A DNA stretch of 64,000 bases from CAWGAJ01 sp963820545 (lineage in GTDB: Bacteria; Planctomycetota; Planctomycetia; Pirellulales; Thermoguttaceae), in the NCBI GenBank assembly GCA_963820545.1, contig CAWGAJ010000002.1:496001-560000 (forward strand). Direction: 5' to 3'. This document shows, piece by piece, positions 45,136-53,358 of this stretch. Below the pieces are notes generated by a model that was given only the letters and a program-made list of their open reading frames with translations, did not search any database and had not been told where the DNA came from. Each line of letters begins with the position of its first letter. Positions within the stretch are counted from its first letter, which is position 1. The translations under genes were made by a program, and so were the position numbers.

Positions 45136-46573
45136 GAGATATGGGGAATTCGAAGATGAAAGCGGTCATATTGTTGCGGCGCTGCCAGAAGAGTCGTCCG
45201 CCGTGCCTTTCGGCAATCTGGCGCGAAACGTAAAGTCCCAGTCCCACGCCGTTTGGTTTTGTGGTGACAAAGGAATCGAACAACTGGTCGCGGATGGACT
45301 CGGCCGGACCGGGGCCCGTATCTTGCACGCTGAGGGCTCCGAGGCCTTCTCGCATAAAGCTAACGTCGACCAGCACGCGCGGCGGCTTGGCGCCGTCGGT
45401 CCCGGCGGCCTCCACGGCGTTCAGTACGAGATTGGTCGCCAGTTGGCTGAGAGTCCCCGGATCACCCTGCACAAAAAGAGGTTGCCCGGGCGGGGTAAAT
45501 TGCATCTCGATTCCGGCGTGAGTGCAAGAGGGTCGCAGCAGGCCGAGTACATCCGCCACCAACTCCGTGGTGTTCACCGATTCCCGGATGGTCGGCGCTG
45601 GGCCGTCGAGGGAAAGGAACTGGCGCAGGTAGGATTCCATGAGTCGCAATTGACGCACGGCCACATCGAGCGATTCGTCGCTCGTGGCGTTGGGGCAATC
45701 GCGGCGATGCAATTCGATGGCCATGGTTCCGCCCGTGGCCGCGTTGCGCAATTGGTGCGCCATGGCCGCTCCAAGTTGACCAAAGGTTTTCATGCGCTCG
45801 TGGCGGCGGACCTGCTTTTCGTAGTCGGCCAACTGCGCGGTCATGCTGTTTATCGACTCGACCAGGTCGCAAAGCTCGTCGTTGCGAGAGGGCGCCGGCA
45901 TGGGAGTAAAATCGCCTTGGGCGATGGTGGCGGTTTGCGCCACAAGCTTGCGAATGGGGCGGGCAAATCTTCGGGCCAGCCAAGTGGCCATGGCCGAGGC
46001 CACGATCGCGGCAACCAGTCCGGCCATCAAAGCTGGATAGACCGCCTGGTAAATTCGCGACGCTAGTTGATCTTCCGGATAGAGAATGAAGATTGTGCCG
46101 TTTCCCGTGATGTTGGATCGGCCCGAGACGGTCACAAAATCGACCAGATAGTCGCGGCCGGCCTGAGAGATCAGCGGCTTTTCGTGGTTGTCGTTGTGAC
46201 CGCGCTCCTTGGCGATCTGCTTGAGGTTCTCCAAGAAGGATGGCTCTATGGGGAGTGTTGTTTGCTGGATATGGCCTTGGCGGGTCAGACGCACAAACTC
46301 GGCCCCGGATAGCCGACTCATCTGCATCAAAACCGGCTCGGTAAGCGGAAACGCGGCCTCGGACAGCGCCTTTGCCACTCGATCCAATCCCTCTTCCTGT
46401 TCGCCGCGCACGCGCAGGGCAATCCAGTATGCAGTGATCGCGGTGGCGAGCAAGCTGGCCAGGAGCACTACGAAGAGCATGGGCAGGAGCAATTGGACGC
46501 GCAACGGCCACCTGATACTCGAAGGCCGAGGCGACTGAGCGACTGCGTTTGCATTGTTGGCTGTTTCGGTCAT
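45119..46573 (-). CDS. Membrane sensor histidine kinase (NtrB-like partner)
   Basis: Two-transmembrane sensor: helix 1 about residues 22-46 (LLLPMLFVVLLASLLATAIT), an extracytoplasmic domain of about 120 residues, helix 2 about 175-198, then HAMP (RRFARPIRKLVAQTATIAQG), HisKA (KTFGQLGAAMAHQLRNAATG, phospho-His in AHQLRN) and HATPase (NLVLNAVEAAG, VQDTGPGP, GVGLGLYVSRQIAERHGG). I prefer the ATG at 46573 (MTETANNANAV) over one at 46651, because the longer version would run through the palindromic regulatory site at 46633-46651. It is encoded just upstream of the NtrC-type regulator and divergent from the sigma-54 operon. Confidence 0.93.
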   Translation of the reverse strand: MTETANNANAVAQSPRPSSIRWPLRVQLLLPMLFVVLLASLLATAITAYWIALRVRGEQEEGLDRVAKALSEAAFPLTEPVLMQMSRLSGAEFVRLTRQGHIQQTTLPIEPSFLENLKQIAKERGHNDNHEKPLISQAGRDYLVDFVTVSGRSNITGNGTIFILYPEDQLASRIYQAVYPALMAGLVAAIVASAMATWLARRFARPIRKLVAQTATIAQGDFTPMPAPSRNDELCDLVESINSMTAQLADYEKQVRRHERMKTFGQLGAAMAHQLRNAATGGTMAIELHRRDCPNATSDESLDVAVRQLRLMESYLRQFLSLDGPAPTIRESVNTTELVADVLGLLRPSCTHAGIEMQFTPPGQPLFVQGDPGTLSQLATNLVLNAVEAAGTDGAKPPRVLVDVSFMREGLGALSVQDTGPGPAESIRDQLFDSFVTTKPNGVGLGLYVSRQIAERHGGRLFWQRRNNMTAFIFEFPISQNPEP

Positions 46574-46632
46574 GGGAGCATATTGGGATTGCTTGAACAG
46601 GGGTGTATACAATGTCACGGCAATCGACACGC

Positions 46633-46651
46633 ATGTCGAGCGCATCGACAT
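46633..46651. promoter_or_regulatory. 19-bp palindrome, candidate enhancer for the NtrC-type activator
   Basis: ATGTCGA-GCGCA-TCGACAT: perfect 7-bp inverted arms with a 5-bp spacer, about 90-110 bp upstream of the sigma-54 -24 element at 46740. Position and form fit an NtrC-family upstream activating sequence. A weaker GTTGC-N10-GCAAC pair is at 46669-46688. Confidence 0.6.
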
Positions 46652-46738
46652 TGTGGAGATTGTAGTCGGTTGCCCTCATGGATGCAACATTATAGATATC
46701 CTTGGATTGTTGTTTCAGGAATGGTGATAGCTCACATT

Positions 46739-46754
46739 AGGCACGCCATTTGCA
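46739..46754 (+). promoter_or_regulatory. Sigma-54 (-24/-12) promoter
   Basis: AGGCACGCCATTTGCA matches TGGCACG-N4-TTGCA at all but the first base. GG and GC have the exact spacing required. Transcription would start near 46765, about 95 bp before the first gene of the operon at 46859. Confidence 0.8.
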
Positions 46755-46858
46755 CACCGTGCATCCGGAGATTGACCATTGCCGAGATAATATGCCTCCG
46801 AATGCCTCTGTGGCAGACACGGCCCCGCCGCGGAACTTTTACCCAGGGACGATAAAAC

Positions 46859-48064
46859 GTGATTAGTCGGGACGATCCGCATCGCAGCAGAAACATTTCA
46901 TCTCGTCAGATCAATTCCACCTGGAAATATGTAACTATCCTTGCGTTCGGGCTCTCGATTGGGACAAAGATCGCGCCGGCCGAAGAGCAAAAAGGTCCCT
47001 TACAGCCGGGTCCGGATCCACAGCAGCATCGGCAGTGCGTTGATCGGGCAATCGAGTATTTGAAGACCAAGGGCCAGGCCCCGGACGGCACTTATAGCAA
47101 TCGAGCGGGCGTGGGCGTTACGGCGCTGGTGACGACCGCTATTCTGCGCAGCGGGCGAAGCGCCGATGATCCGTTGGCGGCCAAGAGCCTCAAGTATCTC
47201 GAAGATTCCGTACAGGAGGGCGGCGGGATCCATCAGCCCGGCAGCTTCATTGCCAATTACGAAACCTGCGTGGCCCTGGTTTGTCTAAACGAAGCCAACC
47301 GTGACGGCAGGTATGACAAGATCATCAAGCGGGCCGAGGCCTTCATTCGCGGCAACCAGTGGGACGAGACCAGCGGCAAGGAAAAGTCGGACTTGAACTA
47401 CGGCGGAGTGGGCTACGGCGGCAAGTCGCGCCCCGACTTGTCCAATACAACATACCTAATCGATGCCCTGCGATCCTGCGGCGCGGGGCCGGACGATCCG
47501 GCCATCCAGAAGGCCTTGATTTTTGTTTCCCGGTGTCAGAATTTGGAAAGCCCGCACAATACCACGCCGTTTGCCGCCAAAATTAATGACGGCGGATTCT
47601 ACTATACCTGCGTGCTGGGCCGGCAGGACGAAGAGCGGCAAACGCCCGAGGGCGGCCTGCGCAGCTATGGCTCGATGACCTACTCGGGCCTGAAGAGCAT
47701 GATCTATGCCGGGCTCGGCAAAGACGATCCGCGCGTAAAAGCCGCGGTCCAGTGGATTCGGCAGCACTACCATCTCGAAAGCAATCCCGGCATGGGCGAC
47801 GCGGGCTTGTATTACTATTATCACACCTTTGCCAGGGCCTTGGACGCCTGGGGCGTCGATGAAATCGAAGACGCTAAAGGAGTAAAACACGATTGGCGCC
47901 GAGAGCTGACCGAGGAGCTCGCCCGGCGTCAGCAAGACAACGGTTCCTGGGTCAACAAAAACCGTCAGTGGATGGAAAGCGATCCCAATCTGGCTACTGG
48001 CTTCGCTCTATTGTCGCTCTCTTATTGCCGGGGTGCTTCAGGAAAAGCGGAACAAAGGCAGTAA
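46859..48064 (+). CDS. Prenyltransferase/squalene oxidase repeat (alpha/alpha-toroid) protein
   Basis: Repeated helix pairs around QDNGSW-like turns: GQAPDGTYSNRAGVGVTALV, GGGIHQPGSFIANYETCVAL, DLNYGGVGYGGKSRPDLSNT, DGGFYYTC, SYGSMTYSGLKSMIYAGL, RRQQDNGSWVN. This is the terpenoid-cyclase/prenyltransferase alpha-toroid fold; the DxDD or QW motifs of real squalene cyclases are not conserved, so catalysis is doubtful. Residues 25-40 (VTILAFGLSIGTKIAPAEEQ) look like a signal peptide end. I take the GTG at 46859 as start. It is the first gene downstream of the sigma-54 promoter and ends 58 bp before the DUF1559 start. Confidence 0.85.
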   Translation: MISRDDPHRSRNISSRQINSTWKYVTILAFGLSIGTKIAPAEEQKGPLQPGPDPQQHRQCVDRAIEYLKTKGQAPDGTYSNRAGVGVTALVTTAILRSGRSADDPLAAKSLKYLEDSVQEGGGIHQPGSFIANYETCVALVCLNEANRDGRYDKIIKRAEAFIRGNQWDETSGKEKSDLNYGGVGYGGKSRPDLSNTTYLIDALRSCGAGPDDPAIQKALIFVSRCQNLESPHNTTPFAAKINDGGFYYTCVLGRQDEERQTPEGGLRSYGSMTYSGLKSMIYAGLGKDDPRVKAAVQWIRQHYHLESNPGMGDAGLYYYYHTFARALDAWGVDEIEDAKGVKHDWRRELTEELARRQQDNGSWVNKNRQWMESDPNLATGFALLSLSYCRGASGKAEQRQ

Positions 48065-48122
48065 GCCCCTCAGCGACTCGGGTAAGCACTCAATCACGGA
48101 TGCGAAAGGAGTAGAGGTCGGC

Positions 48123-49031
48123 ATGATTCAAGGAAGTGTCAGCGGGGAACAAAAGGGTTTCACGCTTGTGGAGTTGCTGGTGGTGATTGCCATAATTGGC
48201 ATCCTTATTGCCTTGCTACTTCCGGCGATTCAGGCGGCGCGCGAAGCGGCGCGGCGCACCCAATGCCGGAACAATCTGAAACAAATCGGATTGGCTTTTC
48301 TGCAATATGTCGACATTAATAAGTGTTATCCACAAAGTCGGGCGTACGGCCCGATTGCCATTGGTTGTCAAGCAGGCTGGACTGTCGCCATTTTACCTTA
48401 TTTAGAACAGATTGCACTGCAGAAAGCCTATGATGTAAGTAAAAGTTATACTGATGCGGCTAACCAACCTGTCGTTTCCGCGTACCAGCCGATCTTTCAT
48501 TGCCCCACGACACCCGATCCTTATCGAACGTTTGTCGTGGCGGCAGGTCCTCCGGAACTCCGCGGCACGCTGTCCGATTATTTCTGCCATTACATGACGA
48601 TTACTAAGTCGGACGGATCGACCGGCAATCCGGCCTTACAACCGGTCGATGGTAAAAGAGTCGCACCGATTAAGTTTATCGACGGAATCTCTCACACAAT
48701 TCTTGTCAACGAGTCGGCGGGGCGTCCCGATTGGTATATCAAGGGACTTAAACAAACTGGCACGCCTACCGAGCCGAATAAGGGAGTCTGGGCATCTGGG
48801 CCCGCAACGCCCTTAAGATCCTTTACCGCTGACGGCACGACTACGGGTTACTTCGAATGCGTGGTCAATTGCGCCAACTACAATGGCATTTACAGTTTTC
48901 ATAAATTGGGAGCGAATTCCCTGTTCTGCGACGGCGGGGTGCATTGGTTAAATACGGAGATGGAAGCGGATTTTGTGCTTTCGCTGGCCACGCGCGACGG
49001 GAAAGAGATCGTCAGCCCGCCAAGTGATTGA
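48123..49031 (+). CDS. DUF1559 pseudopilin-like protein
   Basis: Type IV pilin-like leader QKGFTLVELLVVIAIIGILI then ALLLPAIQAAREAARRTQCR, C-terminal FCDGGVHWLN block. Length 302 aa, intact, contains YNGIYSFHKLGANSLFCDGG. The ATG at 48123 is chosen over an earlier frame start. Second gene of the sigma-54 operon. Such proteins are processed and exported by a type IV pilus/type II-like machinery in related organisms; their function is unknown. Confidence 0.92.
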   Translation: MIQGSVSGEQKGFTLVELLVVIAIIGILIALLLPAIQAAREAARRTQCRNNLKQIGLAFLQYVDINKCYPQSRAYGPIAIGCQAGWTVAILPYLEQIALQKAYDVSKSYTDAANQPVVSAYQPIFHCPTTPDPYRTFVVAAGPPELRGTLSDYFCHYMTITKSDGSTGNPALQPVDGKRVAPIKFIDGISHTILVNESAGRPDWYIKGLKQTGTPTEPNKGVWASGPATPLRSFTADGTTTGYFECVVNCANYNGIYSFHKLGANSLFCDGGVHWLNTEMEADFVLSLATRDGKEIVSPPSD

Positions 49032-49108
49032 AGCAATCATTTTGTTGGGGAGACAGTTACATTGTCACCCCAACTGGTTGGAAAATTATCACCGGAAAGG
49101 AACCTAGT

Positions 49109-49930
49109 GTGAGTGAATCAACAGGTTTGGCATGTGCGCCGCTATGTGTGGAGCAGGCGACTAAACGATTCCGGCAGGGCGAAGTACTCATCGAGGCCTT
49201 GAAAAGCGTTTCGCTGACGATAACGCGCGGCGAGTTCGTGGCCGTGATGGGGGCCAGCGGATCGGGCAAAAGCACCTTGCTGCACGTGATGGCCGGCCTG
49301 ACGCAGCCCGATCACGGACGCATTTTGGTTGACGGGCAAGACCTTTCGGCCATCTCGGACCGGCAACTGACGTTTTTTCGCCGCCGGCATATCGGCTTGG
49401 TGTTCCAGGCCTTTAATCTGATTCCCACGCTCACGGCCGAGGACAACATCCTGCTGCCGCTCTTGGCGGCCGGGCGCACAAATCTCAAAAACGGTCAATG
49501 GGAAAATCTGCTTGCCCGGCTCGATTTGACCCAGCGCCGGCGTCATCGACCCGACACCTTAAGCGGTGGCGAACAGCAGCGCGTGGCCATTGCCCGGGCG
49601 CTGGTGACCGATCCGTCGATCATCCTGGCCGACGAGCCCACCGGCAGCCTCGATTCCGTTAGCGGCCAGAACATCTGCCGGCTGTTGCAGGAATTGTGCC
49701 GGGAGCAAAAACGCACCATCGTCATCGTGACCCACGAGCCGGCGGTGGCCATTTGGACCCAACGGATCGTGGTGCTGAAAGACGGACGAATTCTGACCGA
49801 ATTCAAGACCGCTGATTTTTCCGACGTGCATTCTCTGGCGGCGCACTATCAGGATATTGTCGGCACGGGGGACTGTCCCGATTTTCGTGTCAACGAAAAT
49901 GGGACTGTCCCCTTTGGACTGCGACCGTAG
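49109..49930 (+). CDS. ABC transporter ATP-binding protein (LolD/MacB-type)
   Basis: ATPase with Walker A VMGASGSGKSTLLHVMAGL, Q-loop VFQAFNLIPTLTAEDN, signature LSGGEQQRVAIARALV, Walker B ILADEPTGSLDS and H-loop VIVTHEP. The LSGGEQQRVAIARAL and LxPTLTA features place it with LolD/MacB/FtsE exporters that work with FtsX-fold permeases. GTG at 49109 is chosen because GGAAAGG lies about 8 bases before it. The last ~20 residues (GTGDCPDFRVNENGTVPFGL) are encoded by a dispersed palindromic repeat at 49867-49912. Confidence 0.94.
   Translation: MSESTGLACAPLCVEQATKRFRQGEVLIEALKSVSLTITRGEFVAVMGASGSGKSTLLHVMAGLTQPDHGRILVDGQDLSAISDRQLTFFRRRHIGLVFQAFNLIPTLTAEDNILLPLLAAGRTNLKNGQWENLLARLDLTQRRRHRPDTLSGGEQQRVAIARALVTDPSIILADEPTGSLDSVSGQNICRLLQELCREQKRTIVIVTHEPAVAIWTQRIVVLKDGRILTEFKTADFSDVHSLAAHYQDIVGTGDCPDFRVNENGTVPFGLRP
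49867..49912. repeat. Palindromic repeat GGGGACTGTCCCGATTTTCG...GGGACTGTCCCC
   Basis: Inverted arms GGGGACTGTCCCGATTTTCG and CGAAAATGGGACTGTCCCC; a second near-identical copy is at 56397-56441 inside the GH38-like gene. In both genes it is in frame and is translated. Confidence 0.85.
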
Positions 49931-49943
49931 CGGAGGCAAAAGC

Positions 49944-52913
49944 ATGAAAATCATCTGCAAGATGGTCTTGGCCCAGATTTGGCATCATCCGGCCCGCATG
50001 ATTTTGACCTCGCTGGCCATCGTCGCCGCCGCCTGCGTGGTGATCTGGGTGGTAAGCGGCTACGACGCGCTGGTCGGACAGTTTGGCGGTTTCGCCTCGG
50101 ACTATCTCGGCCGATACGACCTGATCGTGCTGCCGGAAGTCAAGGGTGTAAGTGCCATTCCCCGCTTGTCGCCCGAGTTAATTGAGGCCCTGGGCCGCGA
50201 CGGCGAGGTGGCCGAACTCAATCCCGTGATGCAAACGCGGGCAAGAATCACAAATCCCAATCTGCCGCCGGAAGAACAATTGCCATTCGGTCCGGGAAAT
50301 CCTATGGATCCTCCGGTCGGCGGCGCGCCGGGCAGCGGACCAACCTCGGCTGGCGCTGCGCAGCCAAATCGTGAAGGCGTGCGCGGCGGCGGTCCGCGCC
50401 CGGGCATGATGTTTGGCAGAATGCCGATGCTCGTAGGCACCAAGGCCACGTTGCCCCCATACAAAATGGTCAAAGGCGATTGGATCGATCCCACACTGTC
50501 CGATCGGATGGAGGGCGTGCTGAGCGCCAACTCGGCCGAGGCCCTGAAGGTGGACGTCGGTGATGAAATGTCGGTAAAAACCCGGGCCGATGAATTTCGC
50601 GTGAAAATCATCGGCATCATTAAGCAGGCCGCGCAACAACCGTCGCTGGGCGCACGCGGTTCCGGTCCGTCGCCGATGCGCGGGCCGGCCATGTCCGCCT
50701 TGTACGTGCCCATGGCGCTGGCGGAAAAAATGAGCGGAACGTCCGGCCGCATCAGCTTTGTCAATGTTGTGCTCAAGGAAGGCGCCGATGCGGAGAAGTT
50801 TACCAAAAAATGGTCGCCGCGCTTGTCCGAGGCCAATCCGCCGGCTGTGATAGCCAATCTCAAGGATGTAAAAACCGGCATGGAAGAAGGTTTTTCGGCC
50901 ACCAGCGCCAGGAAACAGGCGTATTCGGCCACGGGACTCTCGCTGTTGGCCTCGCTGTTCATTATCTTCACGACCCTGAGCATGGGCGTAAACGAGCGCA
51001 TCCGGCAGTTGGCCATGATGCGCGCAGTGGCCATGACCCGCTCTCAGGTGGCCAGTCTGATAATCGCCGAAAGCCTGATCTTGGCCTTTCTTGGTTGGGC
51101 GGGCGGATTGGCGGCGGGCTGGGGACTGCTGAAGATCATGACATACATCAAGCCCGATTATTTTACCAACGGTGCATCGTTGGGCCTTTGGTGCGTGATC
51201 CTTTCTGGGTTGTGCGCGTTCGGCGGGGCATTGGCGGCGGCGATTTTGCCCGCCTGGCGGGCCACGCGCGTTAGTCCGCTGGACGCCATGGCGCCGCCGC
51301 ACTTCCGCCGTGCCGGGCATTGGCCATTATCGGCCATTGTGGTTGGATTGGCGTTGATTGCCGTCAATCCGTTGTTGGTGTTCATCGTGCCCATGGCGGA
51401 CAGTGCCCGTTATGGAATCTACGCCGCACTGGGATGCACCAGCATGGCAATTGGCTTTGTGCTTTTCGCACCACTGGCGATTATCTTGGCGGAAAAAATC
51501 TTCGGCCTGCCAATCGCCGCGATCATGGGTGTTGAACATCGGTTGTTAAGGACCCAATTAACCTGCAATCTGTGGCGCACGGCGGGCACTACCGTGGCGC
51601 TGACGATCGGATTGGGTCTGTTCGTGGCCATGCAAACCTGGGGCTACACGATGCTCGGACCATTCATGCCCGGCGAATGGGTGCCCGACGTGTTGGTTTC
51701 CTTCCAGTCCGGCGGATTGCCCGACGAGGAAATCGAAACCGTACGCCACATCAAGGGCGTGATTAGCGATCAATGTCTGCCGCTGGCCGTCGAACAGCCC
51801 AGACTGGCCGAGGACATCACGAAAAGCGAGGAACACTCCTCGGTCACCCGGCAAGACAATATTATTATGATCGGATTGGATCCGCAGGCGGGTTTTGGCG
51901 GCCAAAATCCCCTGCTGAAATTGAAATTCGCACAAGGCAATCGCGAGGAGGCCATTGCGAAACTCAAACAAGGCCGCTGGTGCATCGTGCCCGATCATTT
52001 TGCCTGGGCCACGGGACTTGGTTTGGGCGACGGCTTCAAACTGTTGCCGCCCGAATCGCCGGAAAAACCGGTGGAATACAAGATCGCCGGCGTGGTCTCT
52101 TTGCCCGGCTGGCACTGGATGACGAAATTTTCCGGCCTGCGTCGGCGCAGCGGCAGATCGGCCGCCATGGTCTTTGCCTCGCTGTACAACGTGCGCAGCG
52201 ACTTCCAACTAAAAAAGATCAACTTCTTCTGGATGAATCTGGAAAAAGGTGCGGCAAATGTCATTCAGTATTCGCCGGCCTCCAGCGGTGGTTTTTATGC
52301 CGTCGAAACAAATCCGGCCCTGGACTGCGTCGGCGCCGCCCTGCAATCAATTGCCGATAAATACCTGGGCGATGAGCAGCCGGTCAACGATCAAGGCCGC
52401 TGGGGCATGGGCGCGAAAATGTTCGGCGCCTCGGCAAGAATCACCACGGCCAATGAAATCCGCGCCCGCATCAGCAGCCGGGCCGATAGCATGATCTGGG
52501 GCATGAGCCAATTGCCCCTGATCACCTTGCTGGTCACGTCCATAGGCGTGATCAACGCGGTAATGGCGTCGATCCGCGCCCGGCGCTGGGAAATGGGCGT
52601 GATGCGGGCCATGGGCGTTACCCGCTTCGGACTGTTCCGCTTGATTATTGCCGAGGCCGTCTTGATCGGACTGGTCGCCTGTTTGCTGAGCCTCGGCTTT
52701 GGCGTGATGGCGGGCTGGTGCGGCACGGGCGTGTCGCGCTATGTGAGCTTTTTCGGCGGCATGGCCACGCCCCTGGTCGTGCCATGGGCGAAACTGTCGC
52801 TGGGCTTTGCCATCACCCTGATCCTCTGCCTGGCCGCCGCCCTCTGGCCGGCCTTCACTACCGGCCGCACCGAACCATTGAAATTGCTCCAGGCCGGCCG
52901 AGCGACTATGTGA
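49944..52913 (+). CDS. ABC exporter permease, two FtsX domains, 989 aa
   Basis: Large LolC/MacB-type permease. N-terminal helix (about residues 14-37; MILTSLAIVAAACVVIWVVS) leads to a periplasmic domain (~40-330). Three helices follow around 335-450 (SLLASLFIIFTTLSMGVNER, QLAMMRAVAMTRSQVASLII), the FtsX signature; a central block (450-620) has more helices, then a second periplasmic part and a C-terminal FtsX domain (~860-989; ARRWEMGVMRAMGVTRFGLF). Duplicated architecture is longer than MacB (~650). It follows the ATPase by 13 bp. Residues ~95-145 are Pro/Gly-rich and variable. It probably exports a lipoprotein or peptide or stresses the cell envelope; substrate unknown. Confidence 0.92.
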   Translation: MKIICKMVLAQIWHHPARMILTSLAIVAAACVVIWVVSGYDALVGQFGGFASDYLGRYDLIVLPEVKGVSAIPRLSPELIEALGRDGEVAELNPVMQTRARITNPNLPPEEQLPFGPGNPMDPPVGGAPGSGPTSAGAAQPNREGVRGGGPRPGMMFGRMPMLVGTKATLPPYKMVKGDWIDPTLSDRMEGVLSANSAEALKVDVGDEMSVKTRADEFRVKIIGIIKQAAQQPSLGARGSGPSPMRGPAMSALYVPMALAEKMSGTSGRISFVNVVLKEGADAEKFTKKWSPRLSEANPPAVIANLKDVKTGMEEGFSATSARKQAYSATGLSLLASLFIIFTTLSMGVNERIRQLAMMRAVAMTRSQVASLIIAESLILAFLGWAGGLAAGWGLLKIMTYIKPDYFTNGASLGLWCVILSGLCAFGGALAAAILPAWRATRVSPLDAMAPPHFRRAGHWPLSAIVVGLALIAVNPLLVFIVPMADSARYGIYAALGCTSMAIGFVLFAPLAIILAEKIFGLPIAAIMGVEHRLLRTQLTCNLWRTAGTTVALTIGLGLFVAMQTWGYTMLGPFMPGEWVPDVLVSFQSGGLPDEEIETVRHIKGVISDQCLPLAVEQPRLAEDITKSEEHSSVTRQDNIIMIGLDPQAGFGGQNPLLKLKFAQGNREEAIAKLKQGRWCIVPDHFAWATGLGLGDGFKLLPPESPEKPVEYKIAGVVSLPGWHWMTKFSGLRRRSGRSAAMVFASLYNVRSDFQLKKINFFWMNLEKGAANVIQYSPASSGGFYAVETNPALDCVGAALQSIADKYLGDEQPVNDQGRWGMGAKMFGASARITTANEIRARISSRADSMIWGMSQLPLITLLVTSIGVINAVMASIRARRWEMGVMRAMGVTRFGLFRLIIAEAVLIGLVACLLSLGFGVMAGWCGTGVSRYVSFFGGMATPLVVPWAKLSLGFAITLILCLAAALWPAFTTGRTEPLKLLQAGRATM

Positions 52914-53265
52914 GAAGAAAGTTTACAGTTCACAGTAGACAGTTTACAGTTAAGTTTAGCCCGGGCACTTTTGCCCGGTGAAGTAGCATTGTCTCTGAAC
53001 GAAGCGAAGAATCTACGAAGGTTTCTGAATGTGTAGGGTGCGTGAAACGCGCCAATTCAATTTCAAAGACATGATTGTGGTGCGTTTCACGCACCCTACG
53101 TAACTATAAAGCTTTCAGTCTGGCGCCATCCGCCAAAGGCGGACACTTACTTGGGCATGTTCTCAGAAAGAAGGGCAATCGCTTCATGACCAAACAAGTT
53201 TGGCCATGCCACCCAGCCTAATTTGTCAATATTGGTATTGTGTCCCCCGAATTCCCTGAGTCAGG
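52914..53265. other. Repeat-rich spacer after the permease
   Basis: Contains a TTTACAGT heptamer block (52920-52950), a REP-like GCCCGGGCACTTTTGCCCGG hairpin (52960-52980), a single TTCTGAGC-type arm (CTGAACGAAGCGAAGAATC, ~52996), and the inverted repeat at 53031-53101. No gene seen. Confidence 0.6.
53031..53101. repeat. Inverted repeat GTAGGGTGCGTGAAACGC...GCGTTTCACGCACCCTAC
   Basis: Facing arms of 18 bp around an AT-rich loop; second copy of the element at 20828-20905. Confidence 0.9.
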
Positions 53266-53358
53266 ATGAAGAATGGTTTCATTCATAGAGTTTGTTATAA
53301 TGTGATTTCAAGTAATGATCATCCAAGTCGCACCTTATTAAATATAAGGAGTTTAGCA

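Noticed and set aside
46574..46651. N-terminal extension of the sensor kinase to 46651
   Set aside because: It would translate the palindromic regulatory site; the ATG at 46573 gives a normal cytoplasmic N-terminus before the first helix.
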